A stretch of 62,778 nucleotides of DNA from Mycobacterium sp. shizuoka-1 (GTDB taxonomy: Bacteria > Actinomycetota > Actinomycetes > Mycobacteriales > Mycobacteriaceae). Shown here one piece after another: positions 43,212 to 51,742 of the stretch (positions are counted from its first letter, which is position 1; the number at the start of each line of letters is the position of its first letter). Position numbers and translations under genes: made by a program. The notes under the pieces are model-generated. The model had not been told where the DNA came from and searched no databases. It worked only from the letters and a program-made list of their open reading frames with translations. The stretch lies in NCBI RefSeq assembly GCF_002723835.1, contig NZ_BEWG01000015.1:1-62778 (forward strand), written 5' to 3'.

Positions 43212-45089
43212 ATGACTCCCAAGCCGCCGTCCGCGGCCATCGAAGCCGCCCACGCCGAACACCTGCAGTCGCTGCCGTTCGAGGACACCGCCGACTTCGC
43301 CGATGCCGACCGCGGCTTCATCGCCGCGATGACACCGTGCGTGGTGAAGGCCGCCGACGGCCGGGTGGTGTGGGACAACGACGCCTACGCGTTTCTCGCC
43401 GGTGACGCGCCGACGTCCGTCCACCCGAGTCTGTGGCGACAGAGCACGCTGGCCGCCAAACAAGGGCTCTACGAGGTCGTCGAGGGCATCTATCAGGTGC
43501 GTGGGCTGGATTTGTCGAACATCAGCTTCATCGAGGGCGACACCGGCATCATCGTCATCGATCCGCTGGTGTCTACGGAGACGGCCGCGGCCGCACTCGC
43601 GCTGTACCGCGCGCATCGCGGCGACCGGCCCGTCGTCGCGGTCATCTACACCCACTCCCACGTCGACCACTTCGGCGGTGTCCTCGGGGTGACCACCCAG
43701 GCCGACGTGGACGCCGGCAAGGTCGCAATCCTGGCTCCGGAAGGCTTCACCGAACACGCGGTGCAGGAGAACGTCTACGCGGGTACCGCGATGGCCCGCC
43801 GGGCCGGCTACATGTACGGGGCCGTGCTGGAACGCGGCCCGCAGGGCCAGGTCGGCTGCGGGCTGGGCCAGACACCGTCGACGGGTGAGGTGGCGATCAT
43901 CGTGCCCACCATCGACATCGCCAGCACCGGCGAGACGCACACCATCGACGGACTCGAGATCGAATTCCAGATGGCCCCCGGCACCGAGGCGCCCGCCGAG
44001 ATGCATTTCTACTTTCCGAAGTTCCGCGCGTTGTGTATGGCCGAGAACGCCACGCACAACCTGCACAACCTGCTGACGCTGCGCGGGGCCCTGGTGCGCG
44101 ACCCGCACGCCTGGTCGGGCTATCTGACCGAAGCGATCGACACCTTCGCCGACCGCTCCGACGTGGTGTTCGCCTCCCACCATTGGCCGACGTGGGGGCA
44201 GGACAACATCGTCGAATTCCTTTCGCTGCAACGTGATCTGTATGCCTACCTACACGACCAGACGCTGCGCCAGCTCAATCAGGGCTTCACCGGCATCGAG
44301 ATCGCCGAGACTTTCCAGATGCCGCCTGCGCTGCACAAGGCGTGGCACGCCCACGGCTACTACGGCTCGGTCAGCCACAACGTCAAGGCCGTCTACCAGC
44401 GCTACATGGGCTGGTTCGACGGCAACCCGGCGCGGCTGTGGGCACATCCTCCGGAGTCGATCGGACCCCGCTACGTCGAGGCGATGGGCGGTGCCGACCG
44501 GGTGGTGGAGCTGGCCCGAGCGGCGTTCGAGGACGGTGACTACCGCTGGGCGGCAACGCTGCTCGACCACGTCATCTTCACCGACGAGCAGCACACCGCC
44601 GCCCGCGAGCTGTATGCGGACACCCTCGAGCAGATGGCGTATGGCGCCGAATGCGCCACGTGGCGCAACTTTTTCCTGTCCGGGGCGACCGAACTGCGCG
44701 ACGGGAACTTCGGCACGCCCACCCAGGTGTCGCCGACGACGCTGCTCGCCCAGCTCACCCCGGAGCAGATGTTCGACGTCCTGGCGATCAGCGTGAACGG
44801 GCCGCGGGCTTGGGAGCACGACATCGCGCTCGACGTGACGTTCGCCGACCTGGGCACCAACTACCGGCTCACCCTGCGCAACGGTGTGCTGGTCTACCGT
44901 CAGTCCCCGGCCGACGAATCCACTGCCACCGCGACTGTCCGTTTCGCCGGCAAGCTGCGGCTGTTGGCCGTCGCGGCAGGCGATTTCGCATCACCCGGGA
45001 TGGACATCACCGGCGATGCCCAGGCGCTGCAGACGCTGCTCGGCGTGCTGGATCAACCCGATCCGAGCTTCAACATCGTCACGCCGTAG
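43212..45089 (+). CDS. alkylsulfatase-like metallo-beta-lactamase-fold hydrolase
   Basis: A 625-residue protein of the SdsA1/BDS1 class. THSHVDHFGG is the zinc-binding motif, EMHFYFPKFRALCMAENATH holds further ligands, and ASHHWPTWG follows; a helical dimerisation region and a C-terminal SCP2-like domain (ALDVTFADLGTNYRLTLRNG) complete it. These enzymes cleave alkyl sulfate esters to alcohol and sulfate. No signal peptide is seen from ATG 43212, so it is probably cytoplasmic. A 38-residue upstream extension exists. The gene stands alone, with palindromes in the divergent promoter region. Confidence 0.9.
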   Translation: MTPKPPSAAIEAAHAEHLQSLPFEDTADFADADRGFIAAMTPCVVKAADGRVVWDNDAYAFLAGDAPTSVHPSLWRQSTLAAKQGLYEVVEGIYQVRGLDLSNISFIEGDTGIIVIDPLVSTETAAAALALYRAHRGDRPVVAVIYTHSHVDHFGGVLGVTTQADVDAGKVAILAPEGFTEHAVQENVYAGTAMARRAGYMYGAVLERGPQGQVGCGLGQTPSTGEVAIIVPTIDIASTGETHTIDGLEIEFQMAPGTEAPAEMHFYFPKFRALCMAENATHNLHNLLTLRGALVRDPHAWSGYLTEAIDTFADRSDVVFASHHWPTWGQDNIVEFLSLQRDLYAYLHDQTLRQLNQGFTGIEIAETFQMPPALHKAWHAHGYYGSVSHNVKAVYQRYMGWFDGNPARLWAHPPESIGPRYVEAMGGADRVVELARAAFEDGDYRWAATLLDHVIFTDEQHTAARELYADTLEQMAYGAECATWRNFFLSGATELRDGNFGTPTQVSPTTLLAQLTPEQMFDVLAISVNGPRAWEHDIALDVTFADLGTNYRLTLRNGVLVYRQSPADESTATATVRFAGKLRLLAVAAGDFASPGMDITGDAQALQTLLGVLDQPDPSFNIVTP

Positions 45090-45097
45090 GACGGGAG

Positions 45098-46072
45098 CTA
45101 GGCGACGTCGATCACGACCTTGCCGATCGCTTTGCGGTCGGCCACATAGCGCAACGCGGCGGGAGCCTGGTCCAGCGGGAAGCGCGCCCCGATGTAGGGG
45201 CGCAGCTTGCCCTCGGCGAACAGCGCCGCCAGCTCGGCGTCATCACGGCCGATCTGGTCGGGGTAGTCGGTGGCGAAGGTGCGGATCTCCATGCCCACCA
45301 CGGTGATTCCCTTGAGCATCACCAGGTTCAGCGGGATCGCGGGAATCTCGCCGGCGGCATACCCCAGCGTCACGAACCGGCCGCCCCGGCCCAGCCCGCG
45401 CAAGGCCGGCTCGGAGTAACGGCCACCTACCGGATCGAGCACCACCTGCGCACCGGCCGCACCGGTGATCTCCTTGAGGCGGGCCTTGAGATCCTCGCGG
45501 TCATAGTCGATGACCTCCGTGGCGCCGCGCCGGCGGCACACCTCGAGCTTCTCGGCGCCCGACGCGGCGGCAATGACTTTGGCGCCCATCAGAACCGCGA
45601 TGTCGACGGCGGCCAGGCCCACTCCGCCGCCGGCACCGAGGACCACCACCCAGTCGCCGGGCCGAACCGGAGCCACCGTGCGCAGTGTGTAGTAGGCGGT
45701 CCGGTTGGTGACCCCGAACGCGGCGGCGTCGGCGTAGTCGACACCGTCGGGTATCCGGCTCAGGCCACGGGCGTCCACCACCGCCTGTTCGGCGAAGGCG
45801 CCGACGAACGACGTCGCCGACACCCGGTCGCCGGGGCGTAAGTCCACACCGTCACCGACGGCCAGCACCTCGCCGGCCAGTTCGCTGCCCGGACTGAACG
45901 GAGGGGGCACCTTGATCTGGTACTTACCCGCAATCAGCAGGACATCGGGGTAGTTGACCGCGGCGGCACGCACTTTCACCACCACCTGTCCGGGTCCCGG
46001 GGTGGGGTCGGGCAGTTCCTCGATCGCCAGGTCCTCGGGGGTGCCGTACTCCCGGCAGACGACCGCACGCAT
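45098..46072 (-). CDS. NADPH:quinone oxidoreductase, medium-chain family
   Basis: A 324-residue medium-chain reductase. The first half contains VRAAAVNYPDVLLIAGKYQ, the Rossmann half VVLGAGGGVGLAAVDIAVLM and then AASGAEKLEVCRRRGA (NADPH-type). No structural zinc cysteines. ATG 46072 overlaps the tetR stop as TGATG. It is the last gene of the leftward operon 49822-45098 (phosphotransferase, SDR, ACAD, TetR, reductase) and may saturate an enoyl intermediate or a quinone. Confidence 0.87.
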   Translation of the reverse strand: MRAVVCREYGTPEDLAIEELPDPTPGPGQVVVKVRAAAVNYPDVLLIAGKYQIKVPPPFSPGSELAGEVLAVGDGVDLRPGDRVSATSFVGAFAEQAVVDARGLSRIPDGVDYADAAAFGVTNRTAYYTLRTVAPVRPGDWVVVLGAGGGVGLAAVDIAVLMGAKVIAAASGAEKLEVCRRRGATEVIDYDREDLKARLKEITGAAGAQVVLDPVGGRYSEPALRGLGRGGRFVTLGYAAGEIPAIPLNLVMLKGITVVGMEIRTFATDYPDQIGRDDAELAALFAEGKLRPYIGARFPLDQAPAALRYVADRKAIGKVVIDVA

Positions 46073-46695
46073 CAGCTCATCCCTTCCGGCACCCCGAGCC
46101 CGCGCAGGCAGAACCCGACGAGGTGACTGATGTCCGTGCCTCCCGGCTCTTCGGTGGAACTCACGTAGCGTCGCATCGTGCCGACGGTACACACGAACAC
46201 CGCGTCAGCATCACGGCGGGGATCGGCACTGCCCAGATCGCGGATCGGCGGCACCAGCAGATCGCGCATCGCCGCCATCGTCTCCTCCTCACCCAGCCGG
46301 CGCTTGTCGGAGTCCGACATCTGGCCGACCAGGGCCCGGCTCATGCCGATCAGTTCGGGGTCGGCCACCTGGGCGAGCGCCCCGGTGATCCAGCGGGTGA
46401 TCTTGCCCGCCGGTGTGCTCTCCTTGGCCATCTGGTGTTCGAGATATGAGACAACCAGGGCGACACCGCGTTCCATGACGGCCAGCATCAGGTCGTCCTT
46501 GCCGGCGAAATAGCGGTAGAAGGCCTTGTTGGACACGCCGGCCGCAGCGACGATGTCGCTGACCCTGGGCGCGTCGGGGGAGACTCGCTGCATCACGGTG
46601 ACTGCGGCGGCCAGGATGCGCTCCACCTCCTCGGTGGCCTCCCGCTGACGGTCGTCGAGGGCGCGCACGACGGCGGCCGCGGCCCGGCTGGTCAT
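46072..46695 (-). CDS. TetR-family transcriptional regulator
   Basis: A 207-residue regulator. The N-terminal helix-turn-helix reads VSDIVAAAGVSNKAFYRYFA then GKDDLM (residues 45-70), the standard TetR pattern; the C-terminal helical domain should bind a ligand, most likely an acyl-CoA given the neighbours. It overlaps the ACAD gene upstream (4 bp) and the reductase gene downstream (1 bp), so it is part of the operon it probably represses. The palindrome at 49842-49862 is the natural operator candidate. Confidence 0.9.
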   Translation of the reverse strand: MTSRAAAAVVRALDDRQREATEEVERILAAAVTVMQRVSPDAPRVSDIVAAAGVSNKAFYRYFAGKDDLMLAVMERGVALVVSYLEHQMAKESTPAGKITRWITGALAQVADPELIGMSRALVGQMSDSDKRRLGEEETMAAMRDLLVPPIRDLGSADPRRDADAVFVCTVGTMRRYVSSTEEPGGTDISHLVGFCLRGLGVPEGMS

Positions 46696-48011
46696 GGCGA
46701 AACGGGCAGCGCGGGAATGCGATCGACCAGATGGCCGTACTTCTCCCGCGCTCGCTCGATGCGGTTGGCCAGGAACTCGCCGGGCCAGACCGGGTCCTCG
46801 GCTTCGTAGCCGTCGAGGATCTGGCGGGCCAGGTTCACCTTGTGCGCCTCGGTGGGGCCGTCGGCCAGCCCCAGAGCCAGGCCGCCGAACAGCACCCCGG
46901 TCAGCGGCATCTGGTCGGTGAGCCCGAGCCCGCCATGGGTCTGGATGGCGCGCATGCCGATGGACTTGAGCACGTTCGGGGTCTGGATCTTGCACGCCGC
47001 GATCTCTTCCCGGGCCGCGCGTTCGCCCTGGGTGTCGATCAGCCAGGCGGCGTGTAACACCATCAACCGGAACTGGGTCAGCTCGACGAAGGAGTCGGCG
47101 ACGAATGCCTGGATGAGCTGTTTGTCGGCCAGCAGACTGCCTTGGGTGAAACGGCTTTTCGCGCGCCGCGCCATCATGTCGACGGCGCGCTGGGCCACCC
47201 CGATTGAGCGCATCGCGTGATGCAGCCGCCCGCCGGCGAGCCGGGACTGCGCGACGGCGAAGCCGTGGCCCTCCTGGCCCAGCATCGCCGAGGCCGGGAC
47301 CCGCACGTTGTCGTAGTGCACCAGCGAGTGGCCGGGGTCGTGCGGGTGCGAGCCGACCAGATGGTGCGTCGCCTCGATGTTCACCCCGGGGGTGTCGGCC
47401 GGGACCAGGAACGTGGAGGCGCCCCGGTGCACCGGCACGTCGGGGTCGGTGATCGCTACGACGATGAAGAACGATGCCACCGACGCATTCGACGACCAGT
47501 ACTTGTGGCCGTTGATGATCCAGTCGGCGTCCGCTTCGGAGCCGTCGCGCACCGCACGGGTGGTGAACACCCGCGGGTCCGAGCCGCCCTGCGGTTCGGT
47601 CATCGAAAAAGTGGAGAAGATCTCGCCTGACAGCAATCCGGTCAGGTAGCGGTCCTTCTGTTCCTGGGTGCCGAACCTGGCGATGATCTCGGCGTTGCCG
47701 GTGTCGGGCGCCTGGGTGCCAAAGATGATCGACGACCACGTTGTGCGACCGAGAATTTCGTTGATCAGCGTGAGCTTGACGGCACCGAATCCCTGACCGC
47801 CTAGCTCGGGGCCGAGGTGCGGGGCCCACAGGCCCTGATCGCGCACCTTCTGCTTGAGCGGGTCGATGATCTGGCGGCGTTCGTCGTTGAGCGGCAGGAA
47901 CTCGCAGCCGGGGAAGATCACCTCGAGCGGTTCGATCTCGTCGCGAACGAAGTTACGGATCCATTCGAGTTTCTCTTCGAACTCCGGCTCGGTGGAGAAG
48001 TCCCATGCCAT
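46692..48011 (-). CDS. acyl-CoA dehydrogenase
   Basis: A 439-residue ACAD-fold flavoprotein: FSMTEPQGGSDPRVF for FAD, WIINGHKYWSSNA, QTHGGLGLTDQMPLTGV, and GLADGPTEAHKVNLARQIL at the C-terminus, the same ADGPTE(A/V)H signature as the 27161 gene and human ACAD10/11. An APH-type kinase gene lies two genes upstream in the same operon, supporting a kinase-plus-elimination route. It ends in a 4-bp overlap with tetR. Confidence 0.88.
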   Translation of the reverse strand: MAWDFSTEPEFEEKLEWIRNFVRDEIEPLEVIFPGCEFLPLNDERRQIIDPLKQKVRDQGLWAPHLGPELGGQGFGAVKLTLINEILGRTTWSSIIFGTQAPDTGNAEIIARFGTQEQKDRYLTGLLSGEIFSTFSMTEPQGGSDPRVFTTRAVRDGSEADADWIINGHKYWSSNASVASFFIVVAITDPDVPVHRGASTFLVPADTPGVNIEATHHLVGSHPHDPGHSLVHYDNVRVPASAMLGQEGHGFAVAQSRLAGGRLHHAMRSIGVAQRAVDMMARRAKSRFTQGSLLADKQLIQAFVADSFVELTQFRLMVLHAAWLIDTQGERAAREEIAACKIQTPNVLKSIGMRAIQTHGGLGLTDQMPLTGVLFGGLALGLADGPTEAHKVNLARQILDGYEAEDPVWPGEFLANRIERAREKYGHLVDRIPALPVSP

Positions 48012-48022
48012 GCCATTCCTCC

Positions 48023-48778
48023 TTACGCACCACCGTCGGCGCGAAGGATCGAGCCGGTGGTGAAACTGGACGCATCCGACATCAAGAACAGTGCGGCGCC
48101 GACGATCTCGGTAGGTTCGCCGGCCCGTTGCAGGGCGTGGTTCTTGAACGGATTGCTCTCGCCGAAGTCCCAGGCCTTGCTGATGTCGGTCAGGAACGGG
48201 CCCGGCATCAGGGTGTTCACCCGCACGGTGGGTCCGAACGCCGCGGCCAGGCCCTCGGTCATCGCGTTCAAGCCGGCCTTGGAGGCGGCGTAGGGGATGA
48301 ACGACGGGTGCGGTCGCAGTGAGCCGTGGGTGCTGACGTTGATGATGACGCCGCCACCGTCGGCGACCATGCGTTCACCCACCAGTGCCGAAAGCCGGAA
48401 CGGGCCTTTGAGATTCAAGTTCATCACCGCGTCGAACAACTTCTCGCTGACGTCGGTCAGCCTGTCGTAGGTGGGTGACATCCCGGCGTTGTTCACCAGC
48501 ACGTCAAGCTTGCCGAATCGGTCGTAGGCCGCCTGCACCAATCCGTCGAGTTCGTCCCAGCGCCCGACGTGCACCCCATACGGCATCGCCGTGCGACCAG
48601 TCTGGTCCTCGATCTCCTTCGCGGTGGCCACGCAGGCGTCGTATTTGCGGCTGGCGATGATGACGTCGGCTCCGCAGTGTGCCGCGGCCATCGCCATCTC
48701 CCTGCCCAGGCCCCGGCTGCCACCGGTGACCAGGACCACCCGGCCGCTCAGGTCGAAGAGCTTGTCCGCGTAGCCCAT
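48023..48778 (-). CDS. short-chain dehydrogenase/reductase
   Basis: A 251-residue classical SDR: VTGGSRGLGREMA at 17-29, ASRKYD (NADP preference), NNAGMSP, catalytic Ser in INVSTHGSL and YAASK, C-terminal ILRADGGA. It starts on the base adjoining the phosphotransferase stop (48779), so the two are tightly coupled. It probably oxidises or reduces a 3- or 4-hydroxy/keto acyl substrate of the operon's pathway. Confidence 0.89.
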   Translation of the reverse strand: MGYADKLFDLSGRVVLVTGGSRGLGREMAMAAAHCGADVIIASRKYDACVATAKEIEDQTGRTAMPYGVHVGRWDELDGLVQAAYDRFGKLDVLVNNAGMSPTYDRLTDVSEKLFDAVMNLNLKGPFRLSALVGERMVADGGGVIINVSTHGSLRPHPSFIPYAASKAGLNAMTEGLAAAFGPTVRVNTLMPGPFLTDISKAWDFGESNPFKNHALQRAGEPTEIVGAALFLMSDASSFTTGSILRADGGA

Positions 48779-49822
48779 TCAGGCCACCTTTCCAGATCGG
48801 GCGAGGCGGGCAGCCGTCGCGATCAGATCGGGCACCATCGCCCCGAACGCCTCGGTGATCGTCGGGTCGGCCTTGCCGCCGTTGACCGCCGCGGCGTACG
48901 TCTTCTCCAGCACGATGCCCAGCTTCCAGTTGGCGAGCACCAGATAGTAGTGAATGTTCTCGCATGACAGGCCGCTTACCTTCTCGTAGTGCGCCAGCAG
49001 CTCAGTGCGGGTGGGCATCCCGTCCATCGGCAGGTAGAAGCCGGTCTGCTTCGGGTGCTCGCCGTCATAGCCGAGCAGCGCCCAGGCGACATCGAGCAGC
49101 GGATCGCCGATGGTGGTCATCTCCCAGTCGACGATCGCGGCGAGGCGCCCCGGAGCGCCGTGGGCGTACATCACGTTGGCGAACTGGTAGTCACCGTGCA
49201 TGATCCCGGGGGTGAAGTGTGCGGGCCGGTTGACGCGCAACCACTCCGAGGCGACGTCCAGGCCGGGCAGTTCGCGCACCTGGAAGGCGGCGAGAAAGGC
49301 CAACCAGCGGTCCACCTGGCGGTCGTGGAAGCCCTCGGGTTTGCCGAACCCCTCCAGCCCGTGGGCCTTCCAGTCCAGCCGGCCCAGCTTCGCGGCTCCC
49401 TCGATCAGCTGGAACGCGAGGTCGCGGCGTGCGTCGAGATCGGTGTCGAACGGACTTTCCCAGCCCCCTTCCATCGGGCTCCAGCCGTCGACTTCGGCCA
49501 TCAGGTAGAACGGCACGCCCAGCACGTCGCCGGTCTCGTCGGCGGCGATCAGTTCGGCGTGCGGCACGTCGGTGCCCTTCAACGCGCGCTCCAGGCGGAT
49601 CTCACGGAGCAGTTCGGCCAGCCGCCGCTCGTCGGCGCGGGGGCCGGGCATCCGCAGCACCATGCCCTGGTCACCGCGGGTGATCCGGTAGAGCATGTTC
49701 TGCGATCCGCCCTTGAGGACCTCGGCGACGGGCTGCTCGCCGGCGCCGGGCGCGTCCTGGATGTCGAGCCATCTGCCGAGGGTCACGGTGTCCAAGTCGC
49801 CGGGGTGTGCCGTTCTCGCCAT
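48779..49822 (-). CDS. APH-family phosphotransferase, first gene of the leftward operon
   Basis: A 347-residue APH-fold kinase: LKGGSQNMLYRI nucleotide loop, MHGDYQFANVMYA catalytic loop, AIVDWEMTTIGDPLLD metal site. ATG 49822 (MARTAHPGD) follows GAGGAA by four bases. A paralogue of the 28336 and 51743 proteins. By the LvaA and ACAD10/11 precedent it would phosphorylate a hydroxyacyl-CoA. It diverges from the CaiB-like gene across a perfect palindrome. Confidence 0.87.
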   Translation of the reverse strand: MARTAHPGDLDTVTLGRWLDIQDAPGAGEQPVAEVLKGGSQNMLYRITRGDQGMVLRMPGPRADERRLAELLREIRLERALKGTDVPHAELIAADETGDVLGVPFYLMAEVDGWSPMEGGWESPFDTDLDARRDLAFQLIEGAAKLGRLDWKAHGLEGFGKPEGFHDRQVDRWLAFLAAFQVRELPGLDVASEWLRVNRPAHFTPGIMHGDYQFANVMYAHGAPGRLAAIVDWEMTTIGDPLLDVAWALLGYDGEHPKQTGFYLPMDGMPTRTELLAHYEKVSGLSCENIHYYLVLANWKLGIVLEKTYAAAVNGGKADPTITEAFGAMVPDLIATAARLARSGKVA

Positions 49823-49841
49823 GGAATTCCTCACTCTCCAG

Positions 49842-49862
49842 GCGGAGAATAGCATTCTCCGC
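49842..49862. promoter_or_regulatory. perfect 21-bp palindrome, probable TetR operator
   Basis: Arms GCGGAGAAT and ATTCTCCGC with a 3-bp centre AGC lie between two divergent operons, 19 bp before the leftward start (49822) and 29 bp before the rightward start (49892). A tetR gene sits in the leftward operon. This is the strongest operator candidate in the window. Confidence 0.7.
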
Positions 49863-49891
49863 GATCGGAACCACTAGCCTTTGGCGAACGC

Positions 49892-51067
49892 ATGGCGAAA
49901 GGGGCGACGGTGGCCGGACCGCTGGAGGACATCAGGGTTGTCGAGCTCGGCGTGTGGGTCGCCGGTCCGGCCGCCGGAGGAATCCTGGCCGACTGGGGCG
50001 CCGACGTCGTCAAGATCGAACCGCCGACCGGTGACCCCGCTCGCATGTTCGGCCGGATGCTCGGGCTCGACGACGGCACCAATCCGCCGTTCGAGATGGA
50101 CAACCGCTCCAAGCGCAGCATCGTGCTCGACCTGACCACCGATGGCGGACTGGCGACGGCGCGCCAATTGCTTTGCAGTGCAGACGTGTTCATCACCAAC
50201 GTCCGGCCCGACGCCCTGGCCCGGCTGAATCTGGACTTTCCCGCGGTGGCTGCGCTGAACCCCGGTCTGGTGTACGGGCTGATCACCGGCTACGGCGAGA
50301 CCGGGCCGGAAGCCAACCGCCCGGCCTATGACGTGGCCGCGTTCTGGGCCCGCTCGGGGGTGGCCGATCTGCTCACCCGGCCCGGCGACAGCCCGCCGTT
50401 CCAGCGCGGCGGCATGGGCGACCACGTCACCGGGATGACGCTGGCCGCGGCAATCAATGCGGCGCTGGTCGCGCGCGCTCGTACCGGCGAGGGCCAGCTG
50501 GTCACCACGTCGCTGTACCGCCAGGGCGCCTACACCGTGAGCTTCGACCTCAACACCTTTCTGCTGACCGGCAGCCCGATCGCGATTGGGCTGCGCGAGA
50601 CGATGTTCAACCCGTGCATGAACAACTACCTGGCGGCCGACGGCCGGCGGTTCTGGATCGTCGGACTGGAGGCCGATCGCCACTGGCCGTCGCTGTGCCG
50701 GGCGGTGGGCCACCCGGAATGGTGCGGCGACACCAGGTTTGCCACTGCCAGGGATCGCGCGGTGCATTCCCGAGAGCTCATCGCGACGCTCGACGAGATC
50801 TTCGCGACCAGAACCTTGGCCGAGTGGGCCGAGGCATTCGACGCCGAGCCCGACCTGTTCTGGTCGCCGGTGAACTCCATGGAGGACGTGCTCGGCGACG
50901 AACAGTTCCACGCCGCGGGCGGTCTGGTCGACGTCCCCGACGGCGGCCCGATGATCGCCACCCCGGCCGACTTTCACGGCACGCCCTGGGCGCCGCGCTC
51001 GGCGGCCCCGGCGCTCGGCGAGCACACCGAGCAGATCCTGGCCGAGCTCGCCGAGGACGCGCGATAG
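49892..51067 (+). CDS. CaiB/BaiF family CoA-transferase
   Basis: A 391-residue class III CoA-transferase. Family marks are LEDIRVVELGVWVAGPAAGG near the N-terminus, ADVVKIEPPTGDPAR, NRSKRSIVLDL, and GYGETGPEANRPAYDVAAFW with the nucleophile-region acidic residue. It would activate a carboxylic acid by moving CoA from another thioester, supplying acyl-CoA to the dehydrogenase and kinase genes divergent from it. ATG 49892; a GTG 18 bp downstream is an alternative. Confidence 0.9.
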   Translation: MAKGATVAGPLEDIRVVELGVWVAGPAAGGILADWGADVVKIEPPTGDPARMFGRMLGLDDGTNPPFEMDNRSKRSIVLDLTTDGGLATARQLLCSADVFITNVRPDALARLNLDFPAVAALNPGLVYGLITGYGETGPEANRPAYDVAAFWARSGVADLLTRPGDSPPFQRGGMGDHVTGMTLAAAINAALVARARTGEGQLVTTSLYRQGAYTVSFDLNTFLLTGSPIAIGLRETMFNPCMNNYLAADGRRFWIVGLEADRHWPSLCRAVGHPEWCGDTRFATARDRAVHSRELIATLDEIFATRTLAEWAEAFDAEPDLFWSPVNSMEDVLGDEQFHAAGGLVDVPDGGPMIATPADFHGTPWAPRSAAPALGEHTEQILAELAEDAR

Positions 51068-51120
51068 CGTCACTGCTGACACTTCGGCGCCGCCGAGCTC
51101 GGGAAAGGACCGTCTCAGTC

Positions 51121-51729
51121 ATGCAGTTGCTGCTCGTCAGGCACGCGTTGCCCCATCGGACCGAGGCCGGTGAGGGCGCCGACCCCGAGCTGTCCGAGGA
51201 CGGCTGGCAGCAGGCCCGGCGGCTGCCCGAGGCGCTGGCCCGATTCCCGCTCACCCGGCTGGTCAGCAGTCCGCAGCGGCGGGCGATCCAGACCGCCGAA
51301 CCCGTCTCCCGGGCCATCGGACTGACCCCCGACATCGACGAGCGGCTCGCCGAGTACGACCGCGGATTGACGCACTACGTGCCGATCGAACAGGTGCGCA
51401 CCGAACGGCCCGAGGAGTGGGCCCGGATGGCGCAGGGGCATCTGCCCAGCAGTGTGGACGAGGGCGAGTTCCGCGCCCGGGTGGCGGCGGCGCTGTCCGA
51501 CATCGTCGCCACGTCCGGTCATGACGACACGGTGGCCGTGTTCAGTCACGGTGGCGTGATCAACGTGATCCTGCACGAGCTGCTGGGCACCAGGCGGCTG
51601 CTGTCGTTCCCGATCGACTACGTGTCGATCACCCGCCTGCTCTATGCCCGCAGCGGGCAGGCCACCGTGGCGGCGGTCAACACCACCGAGCATGTGTGGG
51701 ACCTCTTGCCGCGCAATCAGCGCTATTAG
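51121..51729 (+). CDS. histidine phosphatase family protein
   Basis: A 202-residue phosphoglycerate mutase-like phosphatase. LLVRHALPHR at 5-14 has the catalytic His (RHA in place of the more common RHG), SSPQRRAIQTAE follows, and the second His is in VAVFSHGGVINV. Its place between a CoA-transferase and a phosphotransferase gene suggests action on a phosphorylated small molecule of the same pathway, but this is inference. ATG 51121. Confidence 0.85.
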   Translation: MQLLLVRHALPHRTEAGEGADPELSEDGWQQARRLPEALARFPLTRLVSSPQRRAIQTAEPVSRAIGLTPDIDERLAEYDRGLTHYVPIEQVRTERPEEWARMAQGHLPSSVDEGEFRARVAAALSDIVATSGHDDTVAVFSHGGVINVILHELLGTRRLLSFPIDYVSITRLLYARSGQATVAAVNTTEHVWDLLPRNQRY

Positions 51730-51741
51730 CTATACATAGCT
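51728..51741 (+). promoter_or_regulatory. dyad with internal -10 box before the third phosphotransferase
   Basis: AGCTAT-AC-ATAGCT is a perfect dyad. Inside it TATACA (51731-51736) is a strong -10 box, six bases before ATG 51743, which suggests a leaderless transcript that a bound regulator would block. Confidence 0.5.
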
Positions 51742-51742
51742 G

